From positions 10,434-74,433 of the forward strand of contig NZXU01000009.1 in assembly GCA_002698425.1 (NCBI GenBank): a DNA stretch of 64,000 nucleotides, read 5' to 3'. Shown here in pieces: positions 8,382 to 16,710 of the stretch; within the stretch, counting starts at the first letter, position 1, and every line of letters starts with the position of its first letter. A model generated the notes under the pieces. That model was given only the letters and a program-made list of their open reading frames with translations. It was not told the origin of the DNA and made no database searches. A program made the position numbers and the translations under genes. The DNA is from Ahrensia sp. Lineage in GTDB: Bacteria; Pseudomonadota; Alphaproteobacteria; Rhizobiales; Rhizobiaceae.

Positions 8382-9260
8382 ATGTCCGAATTCATCCAAA
8401 TACTGGTCTCCGGGCTATCGGCCGGCGCGATCTACGCCCTGGCGGCGGTCGGCTTCACGCTGTTGTGGCAAGCCTCGCAGACGATCAATTTCGCCCAAGG
8501 CGAGTTCGTCATGATACCGGCCTTCTTCGTGCTGGCCTTCATGAACTGGGCCGGCATGCCCTTCGGGCTCTCCATCCTGTTCGCGATCATCGTTTCGGTG
8601 ATCGTGCTCGGCGCAGTGTTCAAGAAGCTGGTCGTCGATCCGATGATGCGGCACGGGACATTGCCGCTGGTCATCGCCACCATCGCGCTCGGATTGCTGA
8701 TGAAGGAGAGCGTGAAGGAACTTTATTCGCCGCTCGGCCAACCGTTCCCGAGCCTGTTTCCGGCTGACGTGCTGACCTTTCTGGGCGCGTCCATATCCGT
8801 GTCCGACATCGCCAATTTCTTTATCGCAATGGGGACGATCATTGCGCTGCAGTTGTTCCTGCAAAAGACGCGGACGGGGCGCTGCATGCAGGCGACCGCG
8901 CAGAACCCGGACGTCGCGCAGATCCTCGGCGTCGATATCAAGCGGATGGTGCTCTACACCTTCCTGATCAACGGGGCGCTGGCGGCGATCGCGTCCGTCC
9001 TGATCACGCCGGTCTACCTGGCGAAATTCTCCAATGGCGAGGTACTCGGACTCGTCGCCTTCATCGCGGCGATCGTCGGCGGTTTCAACCAGATCCGCGG
9101 CGCGCTCGTCGGCGGCTTGCTGATCGGCGTGATCGACAATCTGTCGGCGAGTTACGTGTCGTCCGAATACCGCCAGGCGATGCCCCTCATCCTGCTGATC
9201 GTCATCATTCTCGTGCGGCCGCAGGGCATTATGGGCACTTCGGAAGGGCGCGCGGTATGA
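8382..9260 (+). CDS. livH: ABC transporter permease, LivH type
   Basis: A 292-residue inner-membrane protein with about eight hydrophobic helices. The N-terminal SGLSAGAIYALAAVGFTLLW and the later INFAQGEFVM are typical of LivH permeases. It follows the binding-protein gene by 70 bases and overlaps the next permease gene by ATGA. It forms the membrane channel with the LivM-type partner. Confidence 0.92.
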   Translation: MSEFIQILVSGLSAGAIYALAAVGFTLLWQASQTINFAQGEFVMIPAFFVLAFMNWAGMPFGLSILFAIIVSVIVLGAVFKKLVVDPMMRHGTLPLVIATIALGLLMKESVKELYSPLGQPFPSLFPADVLTFLGASISVSDIANFFIAMGTIIALQLFLQKTRTGRCMQATAQNPDVAQILGVDIKRMVLYTFLINGALAAIASVLITPVYLAKFSNGEVLGLVAFIAAIVGGFNQIRGALVGGLLIGVIDNLSASYVSSEYRQAMPLILLIVIILVRPQGIMGTSEGRAV

Positions 9261-10231
9261 ACCGGAAAACACTCATCATCGCGGTCGTCGGGATCGTGCT
9301 CCTCGTGCTGGCTCCGATGGGGCAGAAGAACTACATCATCTATGTCCTGTGTTCCTGGCTGATGTTCTCCATCGGCGCGATGGGGCTGAACCTGACGCTC
9401 GGCTATGCCGGCCAGGTCTCGCTGGCGCAGGCCTCCTTCATGGGCATCGGCGCCTATGTCACCGCTCTGTTGACGCTGAATGGCTGGCACTGGATGGCGG
9501 CGATGCCGCTCGCCGTGCTGACGACCTTCGTGATCGGTCTGTTGCTCGGCTACCCGGCATTGCGGGTACAGCACCATTTCCTCGCCTTCGTGACGCTTGC
9601 GTTCAACACGCTCGTCTTCCTCGTCCTTCGCAACGAGGAATGGCTGACCGGCGGCTCGTTCGGTCTCGTCGGCATGCCGCGGCCCGACTTCGGTTTCTAC
9701 GACACCGGCAAGCAGATCGATTTCTACTATTTCACGCTGGTTCTGTTCGTCCTGTCGGCGGCAGTGCTGGCCTGGATCGTCAATTCGCCATGGGGCAGGG
9801 CCTTCAAGGCTCTGCGCGAGAACCCGATCCGGGCCAACAGCCTCGGCGTCGACATTCGCCGCATGACGCTGCTCGCATTCGCGATCGGCTCCGCTTTCGG
9901 CGGCCTCGCCGGGGCGATCATGACGCCGCTCGTCCAGTTCATCGAGCCCGGCTCCTTCGGCCTCATCCATTCGCTGAAGATGCTGCTGATGGTTGTCGTG
10001 GGCGGCGCGGGCTTCTTCTTCGGGCCGATCCTCGGCGCGGCGGTGGTCATCATTCTTCCCGAACTGCTGCGCTTCACCGAGGGCTATTACCTGATGATCT
10101 ACGCCTTCCTCGTCATCGTGCTGATGGTCTACTCGCCCGACGGCCTGATCGGGCTCGGAAAGAAGCTGGTGGTTCGTGTCCGCGGCAAGCAGGAAGTGCG
10201 CAAGGACATGACGCAAGGAGCGCAGCTATGA
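9257..10231 (+). CDS. livM: ABC transporter permease, LivM type
   Basis: A 324-residue inner-membrane protein with LivM hallmarks: MGLNLTLGYAGQVSLAQASFMG early on, ALRENPIRANSLGVD in the cytoplasmic loop that docks the ATPase, and FAIGSAFGGLAGA. Its start overlaps the LivH stop and its stop overlaps the LivG start (both ATGA). The C-terminal tail is basic and cytoplasmic. Confidence 0.92.
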   Translation: MNRKTLIIAVVGIVLLVLAPMGQKNYIIYVLCSWLMFSIGAMGLNLTLGYAGQVSLAQASFMGIGAYVTALLTLNGWHWMAAMPLAVLTTFVIGLLLGYPALRVQHHFLAFVTLAFNTLVFLVLRNEEWLTGGSFGLVGMPRPDFGFYDTGKQIDFYYFTLVLFVLSAAVLAWIVNSPWGRAFKALRENPIRANSLGVDIRRMTLLAFAIGSAFGGLAGAIMTPLVQFIEPGSFGLIHSLKMLLMVVVGGAGFFFGPILGAAVVIILPELLRFTEGYYLMIYAFLVIVLMVYSPDGLIGLGKKLVVRVRGKQEVRKDMTQGAQL

Positions 10232-10971
10232 GCGTGGTCCTGAACGTCCAGGGAATTTCAAAGTCGTTCGGCGGCATTCACGCCGTGCGCGATGTCAGCT
10301 TCGAGGTTCGCAAGGGCGAGATGCTCGGCCTGATCGGCCCGAACGGTTCCGGCAAGTCTACGCTGTTCAATTGCGTGCTCGGGCAATTGAAGCTGAGTGC
10401 AGGCCGGGTCGAGGTGAACGGACGCGATGTCAACGGCATGCGCGCGTGCGATCTCAACAAGCTCGGCGTCGGCCGCACCTTCCAGCAATTGTCGGTGTTC
10501 CCGCAGATGTCGGTGATCGACAACATCATCCTGGCCGGGCAGGAGCATCACGGCTCGATGCTGAGCCGGCTCTTCGGTCCGTCGGACGCCGGATTGACCG
10601 CCGAAGCCGAGCAGATGATCGAATTCTTCCGCCTCGGCCATTTGCGCGACGAGCTGGCAGGATCGCTTTCCTACGGACAGCAGAAGCTTGTCGATGCGGC
10701 GATGGCCTTCATGGCCGGGCCGTCGCTGGTGCTGCTGGACGAACCGGCCGGCGGGGTGAACCTGACCATGCTTGGCAATCTGAAGGAACGGCTGAAGGCC
10801 TATAACGAGACCCACGACACGACATTCGTGGTGATCGAGCACAACATGGAATTCGTGATGTCGCTGTGCAACCGCATCATCGTTCTCGCCGAGGGCGCGA
10901 TCATCGCCGAAGGGACGCCGGACGAAATCCGCGCGAACCAGCAGGTCATCGACGCGTATCTGGGAGGCTGA
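10228..10971 (+). CDS. livG: ABC transporter ATP-binding protein, LivG type
   Basis: A 247-residue ATPase with Walker A GPNGSGKST (about residues 36-44), Q-loop near GRTFQQLSVFPQM, signature LSYGQQK, Walker B LVLLDEPAGGVN and switch His in VIEHNMEFVM. The C-terminal extension with EGTPDEIRANQQVIDAYLG is typical of LivG. The signature LSYG rather than LSGG is common in this subfamily. It couples ATP hydrolysis to import through the LivHM channel. Confidence 0.93.
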   Translation: MSVVLNVQGISKSFGGIHAVRDVSFEVRKGEMLGLIGPNGSGKSTLFNCVLGQLKLSAGRVEVNGRDVNGMRACDLNKLGVGRTFQQLSVFPQMSVIDNIILAGQEHHGSMLSRLFGPSDAGLTAEAEQMIEFFRLGHLRDELAGSLSYGQQKLVDAAMAFMAGPSLVLLDEPAGGVNLTMLGNLKERLKAYNETHDTTFVVIEHNMEFVMSLCNRIIVLAEGAIIAEGTPDEIRANQQVIDAYLGG

Positions 10972-10973
10972 CC

Positions 10974-11702
10974 ATGTTGGAAATCAAGGACCTCTATGGC
11001 GGCTACGGCAAGATCACCATTCTCAATGGCGTCTCGTTCACGATCCCGCCGGCCTCGATCACGACCGTTATCGGCCCCAACGGGGCCGGCAAGTCCACGG
11101 TCTTCAAGGCTGTCTTCGGGCTGCTGAATATCCATTCCGGGCAGATCCTGCTCGACGGCAAGGACGTGACGCGCCAGACGCCGAAGCAGATGATTGACCA
11201 CGGCGTGACCTATGTGCCGCAAGGGCGCAACGTGGTGCCGCAGCTGTCGGTCTATCACAATCTCGAACTCGGCGGCATCACCGCCAAGGACCAGGGGCTG
11301 GTGCGCGAGCGCATCGACAAGGTGATGGACCAGTTCCCGATGCTGCGCGAGTTCCGCAACCGCAAGGCGATCGAACTGTCGGGCGGTCAGCAGAAGCAGT
11401 TGGAAGTGGCGCGCTCGCTGTTGCTCGATCCGAAGCTCATCCTGATCGACGAGCCGTCGATCGGCTTGTCGCCTAATCTCGTTCAGGAAGTCTTCCGGAC
11501 GTTGCAGATGCTGCGCGATCAGGGCGTGACCATTTTGATGGTGGAGCAGAACGCGAAGTCGGCGCTGGCGATGTCCGATTACGGCCTCGTGCTCGAACTC
11601 GGCCAGACGCGCATGCACGACAAGGCGCAGAAGCTTCTCGACGATCCGCGTGTCGGCCATCTCTTTCTCGGCGGCCATATCGAGGAGGAAGAGGAGGCGT
11701 GA
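10974..11702 (+). CDS. livF: ABC transporter ATP-binding protein, LivF type
   Basis: A 242-residue ATPase starting two bases after the LivG stop, with Walker A GPNGAGKST, signature LSGGQQKQ, Walker B LILIDEPSIGLSP and VEQNAKSALAMSD, which is typical of LivF. The C-terminus ends in a run of glutamates. Last gene of the 6326-11702 operon; it converges on the SDR gene, whose stop is only 12 bases away, with no hairpin visible between them. Confidence 0.93.
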   Translation: MLEIKDLYGGYGKITILNGVSFTIPPASITTVIGPNGAGKSTVFKAVFGLLNIHSGQILLDGKDVTRQTPKQMIDHGVTYVPQGRNVVPQLSVYHNLELGGITAKDQGLVRERIDKVMDQFPMLREFRNRKAIELSGGQQKQLEVARSLLLDPKLILIDEPSIGLSPNLVQEVFRTLQMLRDQGVTILMVEQNAKSALAMSDYGLVLELGQTRMHDKAQKLLDDPRVGHLFLGGHIEEEEEA

Positions 11703-11714
11703 CGGGGGCGGGCG

Positions 11715-12476
11715 TCAGCTAGCGCTGGCGTCACCGGCTGCACCGAAGGCGGCCCAGCCGCAATCGACGCTCAGAATGGCACCCGTGATGGCGCTGGCTG
11801 CCGGGGAGGCGAGAAACCAGGCAGCCTCGGTCAGCTCCGACGATTCCACCAGGCGGCCCATCGGGCTGCGCCTCTTGATCAGATCAAGATCGAGCGCGCC
11901 CTCGGCGGCCAGTTTCTCGACCAGCGCGGTGCGGGTGTATCCGGGCGCGATCGCGTTGACGCGGACGCCATGCGACGCCCATTCGCAGGCGAGCGACTTC
12001 GTCATCATAGCGATGCCCGCCTTGGCGGCGCCGTAAGCGTTGCGTCCGGGGATGCCGTCGAGACCGGCAATCGACGAGATGTTGACGATGGAGCCAGACC
12101 CCTGCGCGATCATCAGGCGGCCGATTTCGCGCGAACACAGGAAAGCGCCCGCCAGATGCACGTCGAGGACGGCGCGAAAATGGCCTATATCCTGTTCCAG
12201 CGTCGGCTTGGCGCTGTCGCCGATCCCGGCATTGTTGATCAAAACATCACAGCGCGACAGCGATGAGGCGAGGCGTTTCACGTCCTCCTCGCGGGTCACG
12301 TCGCAGGCGACCCCTGAACAGTCTCCGCCAAGCTCCGCCGCGCGGGCCTCGGCCTTGTCCCGGTCCAGGTCGGCGACGATGACGCTGTGGCCACGTTCGG
12401 CAAACAGGCGCGCCATGGCCCAGCCGATGCCGTCCGCGCCGCCCGTTATCACGGTCGTCTTGGGGTCAGTCGTCAT
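11715..12476 (-). CDS. Short-chain dehydrogenase/reductase (SDR)
   Basis: A 253-residue classical SDR with the cofactor motif TGGADGIG (about residues 11-18), NNAG, catalytic Ser in NISSIAG and the Tyr-x3-Lys of NAYGAAKAG, plus the PGYTRT segment. Likely an NAD(P)-dependent alcohol/ketone oxidoreductase. Its start overlaps the end of the next SDR gene by 11 bases. It is the third and last gene of the leftward flavoprotein-SDR-SDR operon, so it probably oxidises or reduces a hydroxyl or keto group on the same ring compound. Confidence 0.9.
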   Translation of the reverse strand: MTTDPKTTVITGGADGIGWAMARLFAERGHSVIVADLDRDKAEARAAELGGDCSGVACDVTREEDVKRLASSLSRCDVLINNAGIGDSAKPTLEQDIGHFRAVLDVHLAGAFLCSREIGRLMIAQGSGSIVNISSIAGLDGIPGRNAYGAAKAGIAMMTKSLACEWASHGVRVNAIAPGYTRTALVEKLAAEGALDLDLIKRRSPMGRLVESSELTEAAWFLASPAASAITGAILSVDCGWAAFGAAGDASAS

Positions 12477-13257
12477 TGTAGCCGGGACGCGGAACGTGGC
12501 TCATCAGCGTCTGTGCGTAGCCGCCGTCGACGATGATTTCCTGCCCGGACACATAGGACGCCCGCTTGGACGCGAAATAGAGGACCGCATCGGCGATGTC
12601 TTCCACCCGGCCGATACGGCGCAGCGGAACCACCTTTTCGCGCGCGGCCTTGGTCTTTTCGTCGGCATAGAACGCTTCCGACAAGGCGGTCCGCACGAGG
12701 CCGGGGCTGACGACGTTGGAGCGCACGCCGCGCGGGCCCCATTCATAGGCCAGTTGCCGGGAGAGCATGGAGACGCCGGCTTTCGAGGCCGAATAGGCGT
12801 TGGAGAACGCTTGCTGGTGATTGCCCGAAATCGAGCCGACATGGACCAGCGCTCCGGAACCGCGCGCCAGCATCGGCGCGCCGAACGCCTGCGCGCAGCG
12901 CAGATAGCCGGTCAGGTTGACGTCGAGCATCCTCTGCCAGGCCGCCACGTCCACCTCGTCCAAATTGCCCGGCGAGAGATAGGCCGCGTTGTTGACGAGG
13001 ATGTCCGCGTCGCCGAAGGCCTCCGCGACGGCAGCCGTCGCCGCCGACACGCTGGTTGCATCGGTGACGTCGCAGCCGACGGCGAGCGTGTCCTTGCCGA
13101 ATTCGGCGGCGACCGCCTGGGCCGCATCCCGGTTAATGTCGAGGACCGCGATCTTGCAGCCGGCTTCGCGAAACGCCGACGCGATGGCCTTGCCGATGCC
13201 GCCGGCGGCGCCCGTGACGACGGCGGTCTTGCCGCCGATCCCAAGCCAGTCCGCCAT
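12466..13257 (-). CDS. Short-chain dehydrogenase/reductase (SDR)
   Basis: A 263-residue classical SDR with TGAAGGIG, NNAA, catalytic residues in the HVGSISG and AYSASKAG segments, and SPGLVRT. It differs enough from the neighbouring SDR to suggest a different substrate or stereochemistry rather than a recent duplication. The start codon overlaps the stop of the flavoprotein gene (ATGA). Confidence 0.9.
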   Translation of the reverse strand: MADWLGIGGKTAVVTGAAGGIGKAIASAFREAGCKIAVLDINRDAAQAVAAEFGKDTLAVGCDVTDATSVSAATAAVAEAFGDADILVNNAAYLSPGNLDEVDVAAWQRMLDVNLTGYLRCAQAFGAPMLARGSGALVHVGSISGNHQQAFSNAYSASKAGVSMLSRQLAYEWGPRGVRSNVVSPGLVRTALSEAFYADEKTKAAREKVVPLRRIGRVEDIADAVLYFASKRASYVSGQEIIVDGGYAQTLMSHVPRPGYNDD

Positions 13258-14951
13258 CAGTCCAGCCCCGCGATATGGCGGCCGGTGATATAGCCGAAGG
13301 TCATGGCCGGGCCGAGCGTGATGCCGGCGCCGGGATAGTTGCCGCCCATGATCGAGGCACGGTCGTTGCCGACGGCGTACAAGCCGTCGATCGCGGCGCC
13401 GTCCTTCGTCAGTACCTGCCCGTTTACCGTCGTCTTCAGGCCGTCGAAGGTGCCGAGATCGCCCATGATGATCTTCAACGCGTAGTAGGGACCTTTCTCG
13501 ATGGGGCCGACGCAGGGGTTTGGCTTGTGCTCGGGATCGGCAAGGTAGCGGTTGAACGCGGTGCGCCCGCGGCCGAATTCGGGATCCTCGCCACGGACCG
13601 CGTGTTCGTTATAGGCGGCCACGGTGGCTTCCAGGCCGGCCGGGTCTATGCCTGTGCGTGCGGCGAGGTCGGCCAGTGTCGCGCCCTTATGGATATAGCC
13701 GTTGGCGATGTATTTCGACAGCGGCACGGGCGCCGGCTTGGCGAAACCGAGGCCGTATTTGCGGATCGTCGGATGGTCGCAGATGAGCCAGGCCGCGGTT
13801 TCGGACTGCCCCTCGCAGGCCCCCGTCAGTGCCGCGCCGACATCGTGATAGCTCTCGCTCTCATTGGTGAAGCGTTTACCGTTCTTCAGGACGGCGATGA
13901 TGCCGGGCTTGTAGCGGTCGAGGAGATGCGGGAAGGCGCCGAACTTGCCGTTGCCCATCGGCACCTTCGATACGGGCATCCAGGCGGATGTGTCCTTGAA
14001 CTCGATCGGCGCATCGCCGCCCACGGCCTCGGCAAGGCGGATGCCGTCGCCGGTGTTGCCCTCCGGAACGGGGCTGAAATGTTCGCCGCCACGCCTGAGA
14101 TGCGGATAGGCTTTCTGCAGCTTTTCCACATCGTGCGCGAAACCGCCCGATGCCAGCACGACGGCCTTGCGCGCGGTGAGCGTCGCGCCGGGAACCCGGA
14201 CGCCGGTCACCCGACCGTCTTCGACGAGCAGTTCCTCGGCCGGCGTATCGGTATAGACCGGGATGCCGAGATCGAAGGCGCTCTTGGCCAGCCGTGCGGC
14301 CAGCGCGTTGCCGGATGTCACCTGGACGCCGCGTCCGTAGCGGGCGACCTCTGCGAAATGGGCGAGCAGGCGCTTGGCGACATAGACGAAGGATGTCGGG
14401 GACTTCGTTGCGTTGAAGAAATGCTTGATGTCGGCATTGGACGAATTGAACATCATTCCCATGAAGGTGATCGTCGCCAGCGGCGGCCGCAATCGCTTCA
14501 GGTTGTCGCCGAGCGACGACGTGTCGAACGGCGCGGCCAGCACGGCGCGACCGACATCGACGCCGCCGGGCTGGTCGGGATGGTAGTCCGGATAGAGGGT
14601 CGGCACGAATTTGACCGACGTCTCGCGCTCGAAAAATTCAAGCATTTCCGGACCGGTGTCGATGTAGGTTTCGACAGCGGCGGCATCGTAGAAATTGCCG
14701 GTCTCCGCCTTCATGTAAGTGATGGCTGCTTCGCGGTCGTCGTTGACGCCGGCGGCTTTCGCGTGGTGGTTCAGCGGTATCCACAGCACCCCGCCGGAAA
14801 AAGCGGTGGTGCCGCCGAAGACCGGTTCCTTCTCGATGATCGCGACGCTGGCGCCGAGTTTCTTCGCGGTGATGGCGGTCGACATTCCGGCCGCGCCCGA
14901 TCCGACGACGACGATGTCATAGGTTTCCGATTTCGTCGGTCGCGTGCTCAT
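13257..14951 (-). CDS. FAD-dependent dehydrogenase, KstD-like
   Basis: A 564-residue flavoprotein, the third KstD-type paralogue. N-terminal FAD site DIVVVGSGAAGMSTA, EKEPVFGGTTAFSGG, central RFTNESESYHDV with the conserved Tyr, and C-terminal GNDRASIMGGNYPGAGITLGP. The ATG at 14951 has GGGGAGG just upstream; a longer open frame continues to 16043 but that part is antisense to the AraC gene and is rejected. First gene of the leftward operon with two SDRs, divergent from the AraC regulator, with a candidate AraC operator 62 bp upstream. Predicted to desaturate a cyclic keto compound; substrate unproven. Confidence 0.88.
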   Translation of the reverse strand: MSTRPTKSETYDIVVVGSGAAGMSTAITAKKLGASVAIIEKEPVFGGTTAFSGGVLWIPLNHHAKAAGVNDDREAAITYMKAETGNFYDAAAVETYIDTGPEMLEFFERETSVKFVPTLYPDYHPDQPGGVDVGRAVLAAPFDTSSLGDNLKRLRPPLATITFMGMMFNSSNADIKHFFNATKSPTSFVYVAKRLLAHFAEVARYGRGVQVTSGNALAARLAKSAFDLGIPVYTDTPAEELLVEDGRVTGVRVPGATLTARKAVVLASGGFAHDVEKLQKAYPHLRRGGEHFSPVPEGNTGDGIRLAEAVGGDAPIEFKDTSAWMPVSKVPMGNGKFGAFPHLLDRYKPGIIAVLKNGKRFTNESESYHDVGAALTGACEGQSETAAWLICDHPTIRKYGLGFAKPAPVPLSKYIANGYIHKGATLADLAARTGIDPAGLEATVAAYNEHAVRGEDPEFGRGRTAFNRYLADPEHKPNPCVGPIEKGPYYALKIIMGDLGTFDGLKTTVNGQVLTKDGAAIDGLYAVGNDRASIMGGNYPGAGITLGPAMTFGYITGRHIAGLD

Positions 14952-15013
14952 GGTCCTCCCCGATGCAGCCTGGACAGCGTCGCTGATTAAGGTCGCCGAA
15001 CGGTCTTCGCGCC

Positions 15014-15042
15014 AATGGACACGGACGGGAATTTGTTGGACA
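15014..15042 (+). promoter_or_regulatory. Candidate AraC operator, copy 2 (half-sites 21 bp apart)
   Basis: AATGGAC, 13 bases, then TGTTGGACA. The TGGAC cores are 21 bp apart, two helical turns, the usual geometry of AraC-family direct repeats. The same half-sites with the same 13-base spacer occur inverted at 16016-16044. It lies 62 bp upstream of the flavoprotein start at 14951 and just before the AraC gene. Confidence 0.65.
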
Positions 15043-15101
15043 ATTCGTTGCAGGTGATCCCGCCGGGCGGAGATTGCCGACGGGAGGAGGAGCCCGTGAG
15101 C

Positions 15102-16004
15102 ATGAACAAGATGACGCCGGTCCCGCACTTCTATCTCTACGGTGACGAGGAAAAGGACGTCGAGATCGACACGGTTCATATCGAGCCGATCCGCGAACGG
15201 TCCCTGCGGCATGATTGGATAATTCATCCGCATGTCCATCCAGATCATTTCCAGGTTCTGTTCTTCACCGGCGGCGGAGCGACGATCGATATCGAGGGCG
15301 AAACCATTGTCGCCGAACCCAGATGCCTGATGGTTCAGCCGGCCGGCATGGTGCATGGAATCCACTTCCTGCCGGGCACCGAGGGCAAGGTTGCGACGAT
15401 TGCCACGTCCTATCTCACCAGCATCGCCCGGGACGATCCGCGGCTGATCGAGACGGTCGGTCACGCGGCCGCCTATCCGTTGCAGGAAGGGGGACAGGAC
15501 GACATCAATGCCGAGTTTGCGTTCGAGCAGATCATGCGGGAAGCGAACTGGACGGAGCCGGGCCGCCGCACGGCCATTCGCGCGCATCTCCTCTCGCTGC
15601 TGGTGGTGCTGCTTCGCCGACGCGCCGCCAGCGGCATCGACGGACCGCGCTACCGCGACCGCAACTACGATCTCGTCAGCCGGTACAAGGCGCTGCTCGA
15701 AACGAGCTTCCGCGAACACAAGATGCTCTCCTACTACGCGCGGGAACTCGGCGTGTCGCCACAACGGCTCAATGCGGCCTGCCGGGTACGTGCGGGAAAG
15801 ACCGCGTCGGAGGCCCTGCATGACCGCATCGTCGCCGAGGCGAAGCGCAACCTGATCTACACCGAGATGACCATCGCTGAGATCGGCCATTCGCTCGGCT
15901 ATGACGATCCGGCCTATTTCAACCGCTTCTTTTCGCAGCGTGTCGGCGTGCCGCCCGGCACCTACCGCGCCAATGCCGCGACGACCCAGCGTGTCAGCCG
16001 CTGA
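15102..16004 (+). CDS. AraC family transcriptional regulator, PobR/HpaA-like
   Basis: A 300-residue regulator. The N-terminal cupin half (about residues 5-150) begins PHFYLYGDE and has HPHVHPDHFQVLFF and MVQPAGMVHGIHF, the pattern of AraC-type activators of 4-hydroxybenzoate and hydroxyphenylacetate genes. The C-terminal part (about 205-295) is the double helix-turn-helix (YYARELGVSPQRLNAAC, then IAEIGHSLGYDDPAYFNRFF). ATG 15102 sits 9 bases after GGAGGAGGAG; an upstream in-frame ATG at 15015 lies inside the candidate operator and is less likely. Divergent from the flavoprotein operon and 99 bases before the NIPSNAP operon, both of which carry the candidate operator. The ligand is probably a carboxylated ring compound. 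Confidence 0.88.
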   Translation: MNKMTPVPHFYLYGDEEKDVEIDTVHIEPIRERSLRHDWIIHPHVHPDHFQVLFFTGGGATIDIEGETIVAEPRCLMVQPAGMVHGIHFLPGTEGKVATIATSYLTSIARDDPRLIETVGHAAAYPLQEGGQDDINAEFAFEQIMREANWTEPGRRTAIRAHLLSLLVVLLRRRAASGIDGPRYRDRNYDLVSRYKALLETSFREHKMLSYYARELGVSPQRLNAACRVRAGKTASEALHDRIVAEAKRNLIYTEMTIAEIGHSLGYDDPAYFNRFFSQRVGVPPGTYRANAATTQRVSR

Positions 16005-16015
16005 GACACGCGGAA

Positions 16016-16044
16016 TGTCCAACACAATGCGCCGATCGTCCATT
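16016..16044 (-). promoter_or_regulatory. Candidate AraC operator, copy 3 (half-sites 21 bp apart)
   Basis: TGTCCAACA (16016-16024), 13 bases, GTCCATT (16038-16044): the exact reverse complement of the half-sites at 15014-15042. It ends 59 bp before the NIPSNAP start codon, nearly the same distance as copy 2 has to its own target, and with the same orientation relative to transcription. Confidence 0.65.
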
Positions 16045-16103
16045 TAACTGGATACGGCCTGTCGTAAACCTGCCCATGCCGCAATCGGGAGGGCGGCGGG
16101 CAG

Positions 16104-16685
16104 ATGCTATTCGAGCTGCGAACCTATGACCTGAAGCCGGCCAAGGCGCCTGTTTATCTGGACAATTTCCGCAGGAACGGCGTCGGCCTGGTGACCGTGA
16201 GCCTGCCGCTTGGCGGTTACTGGATGACCGAGAGCGGACGCCTCAACCGGATCCAGCATCTCTGGATCTACGACGATTTTGCCGATCGCGAGCGCTGCCG
16301 CGCCAACCTTTCCCGCGACGAGGCATGGATGACCGGGTTCATTCCGGGCGCCTTCGTCGACGTGGTCGGCCAGCAGAACCGGTTTCTGAATCTGGTCGAA
16401 GGCAGCGGGGCGCTGGAGCGCGTCGTGGCCGGGAGGCGGACCGTTCACCCAAACCAGCCGGCGGACGTTCCGATGTTCGCCGATACGCTGCACGCGCTGG
16501 CGATCCATCGTGACAAGCCGGCCGTCAGCGAGCGGATAATCGCCCTTTTCGAGGTTCTGAGCGGTACCGACGCCGGCCAATTCATCACCCTGTCCGCGGG
16601 GCCTGCCGACACACTCCTCGCCGGCGCGAACGGGGCAGGGGACCACGAGATTCTCAGACCGCTCAGCCTTTCGCCGCTGCGCTGA
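16104..16685 (+). CDS. NIPSNAP family protein
   Basis: A 193-residue protein of the NIPSNAP/dimeric α/β-barrel group. It starts with the family's hallmark FELRTYDLKP, followed by GGYWMTESGRLNRIQHLWIYDDFADRERCRANL. Function of bacterial members is not established; they are often found in aromatic and terpene degradation operons. GGGAGGGCGGCGGGCAG precedes the ATG. First gene of an operon with an acyl-CoA dehydrogenase and a CoA-transferase, under the third candidate AraC operator. Confidence 0.82.
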   Translation: MLFELRTYDLKPAKAPVYLDNFRRNGVGLVTVSLPLGGYWMTESGRLNRIQHLWIYDDFADRERCRANLSRDEAWMTGFIPGAFVDVVGQQNRFLNLVEGSGALERVVAGRRTVHPNQPADVPMFADTLHALAIHRDKPAVSERIIALFEVLSGTDAGQFITLSAGPADTLLAGANGAGDHEILRPLSLSPLR

Positions 16686-16710
16686 TACCCATCAAGAGAA
16701 AGATGCCGCC

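Noticed and set aside
14952..16043. N-terminal extension of the leftward flavoprotein frame
   Set aside because: It is antisense to the AraC gene; ATG 14951 has a strong ribosome site and the FAD motif begins 12 residues later.
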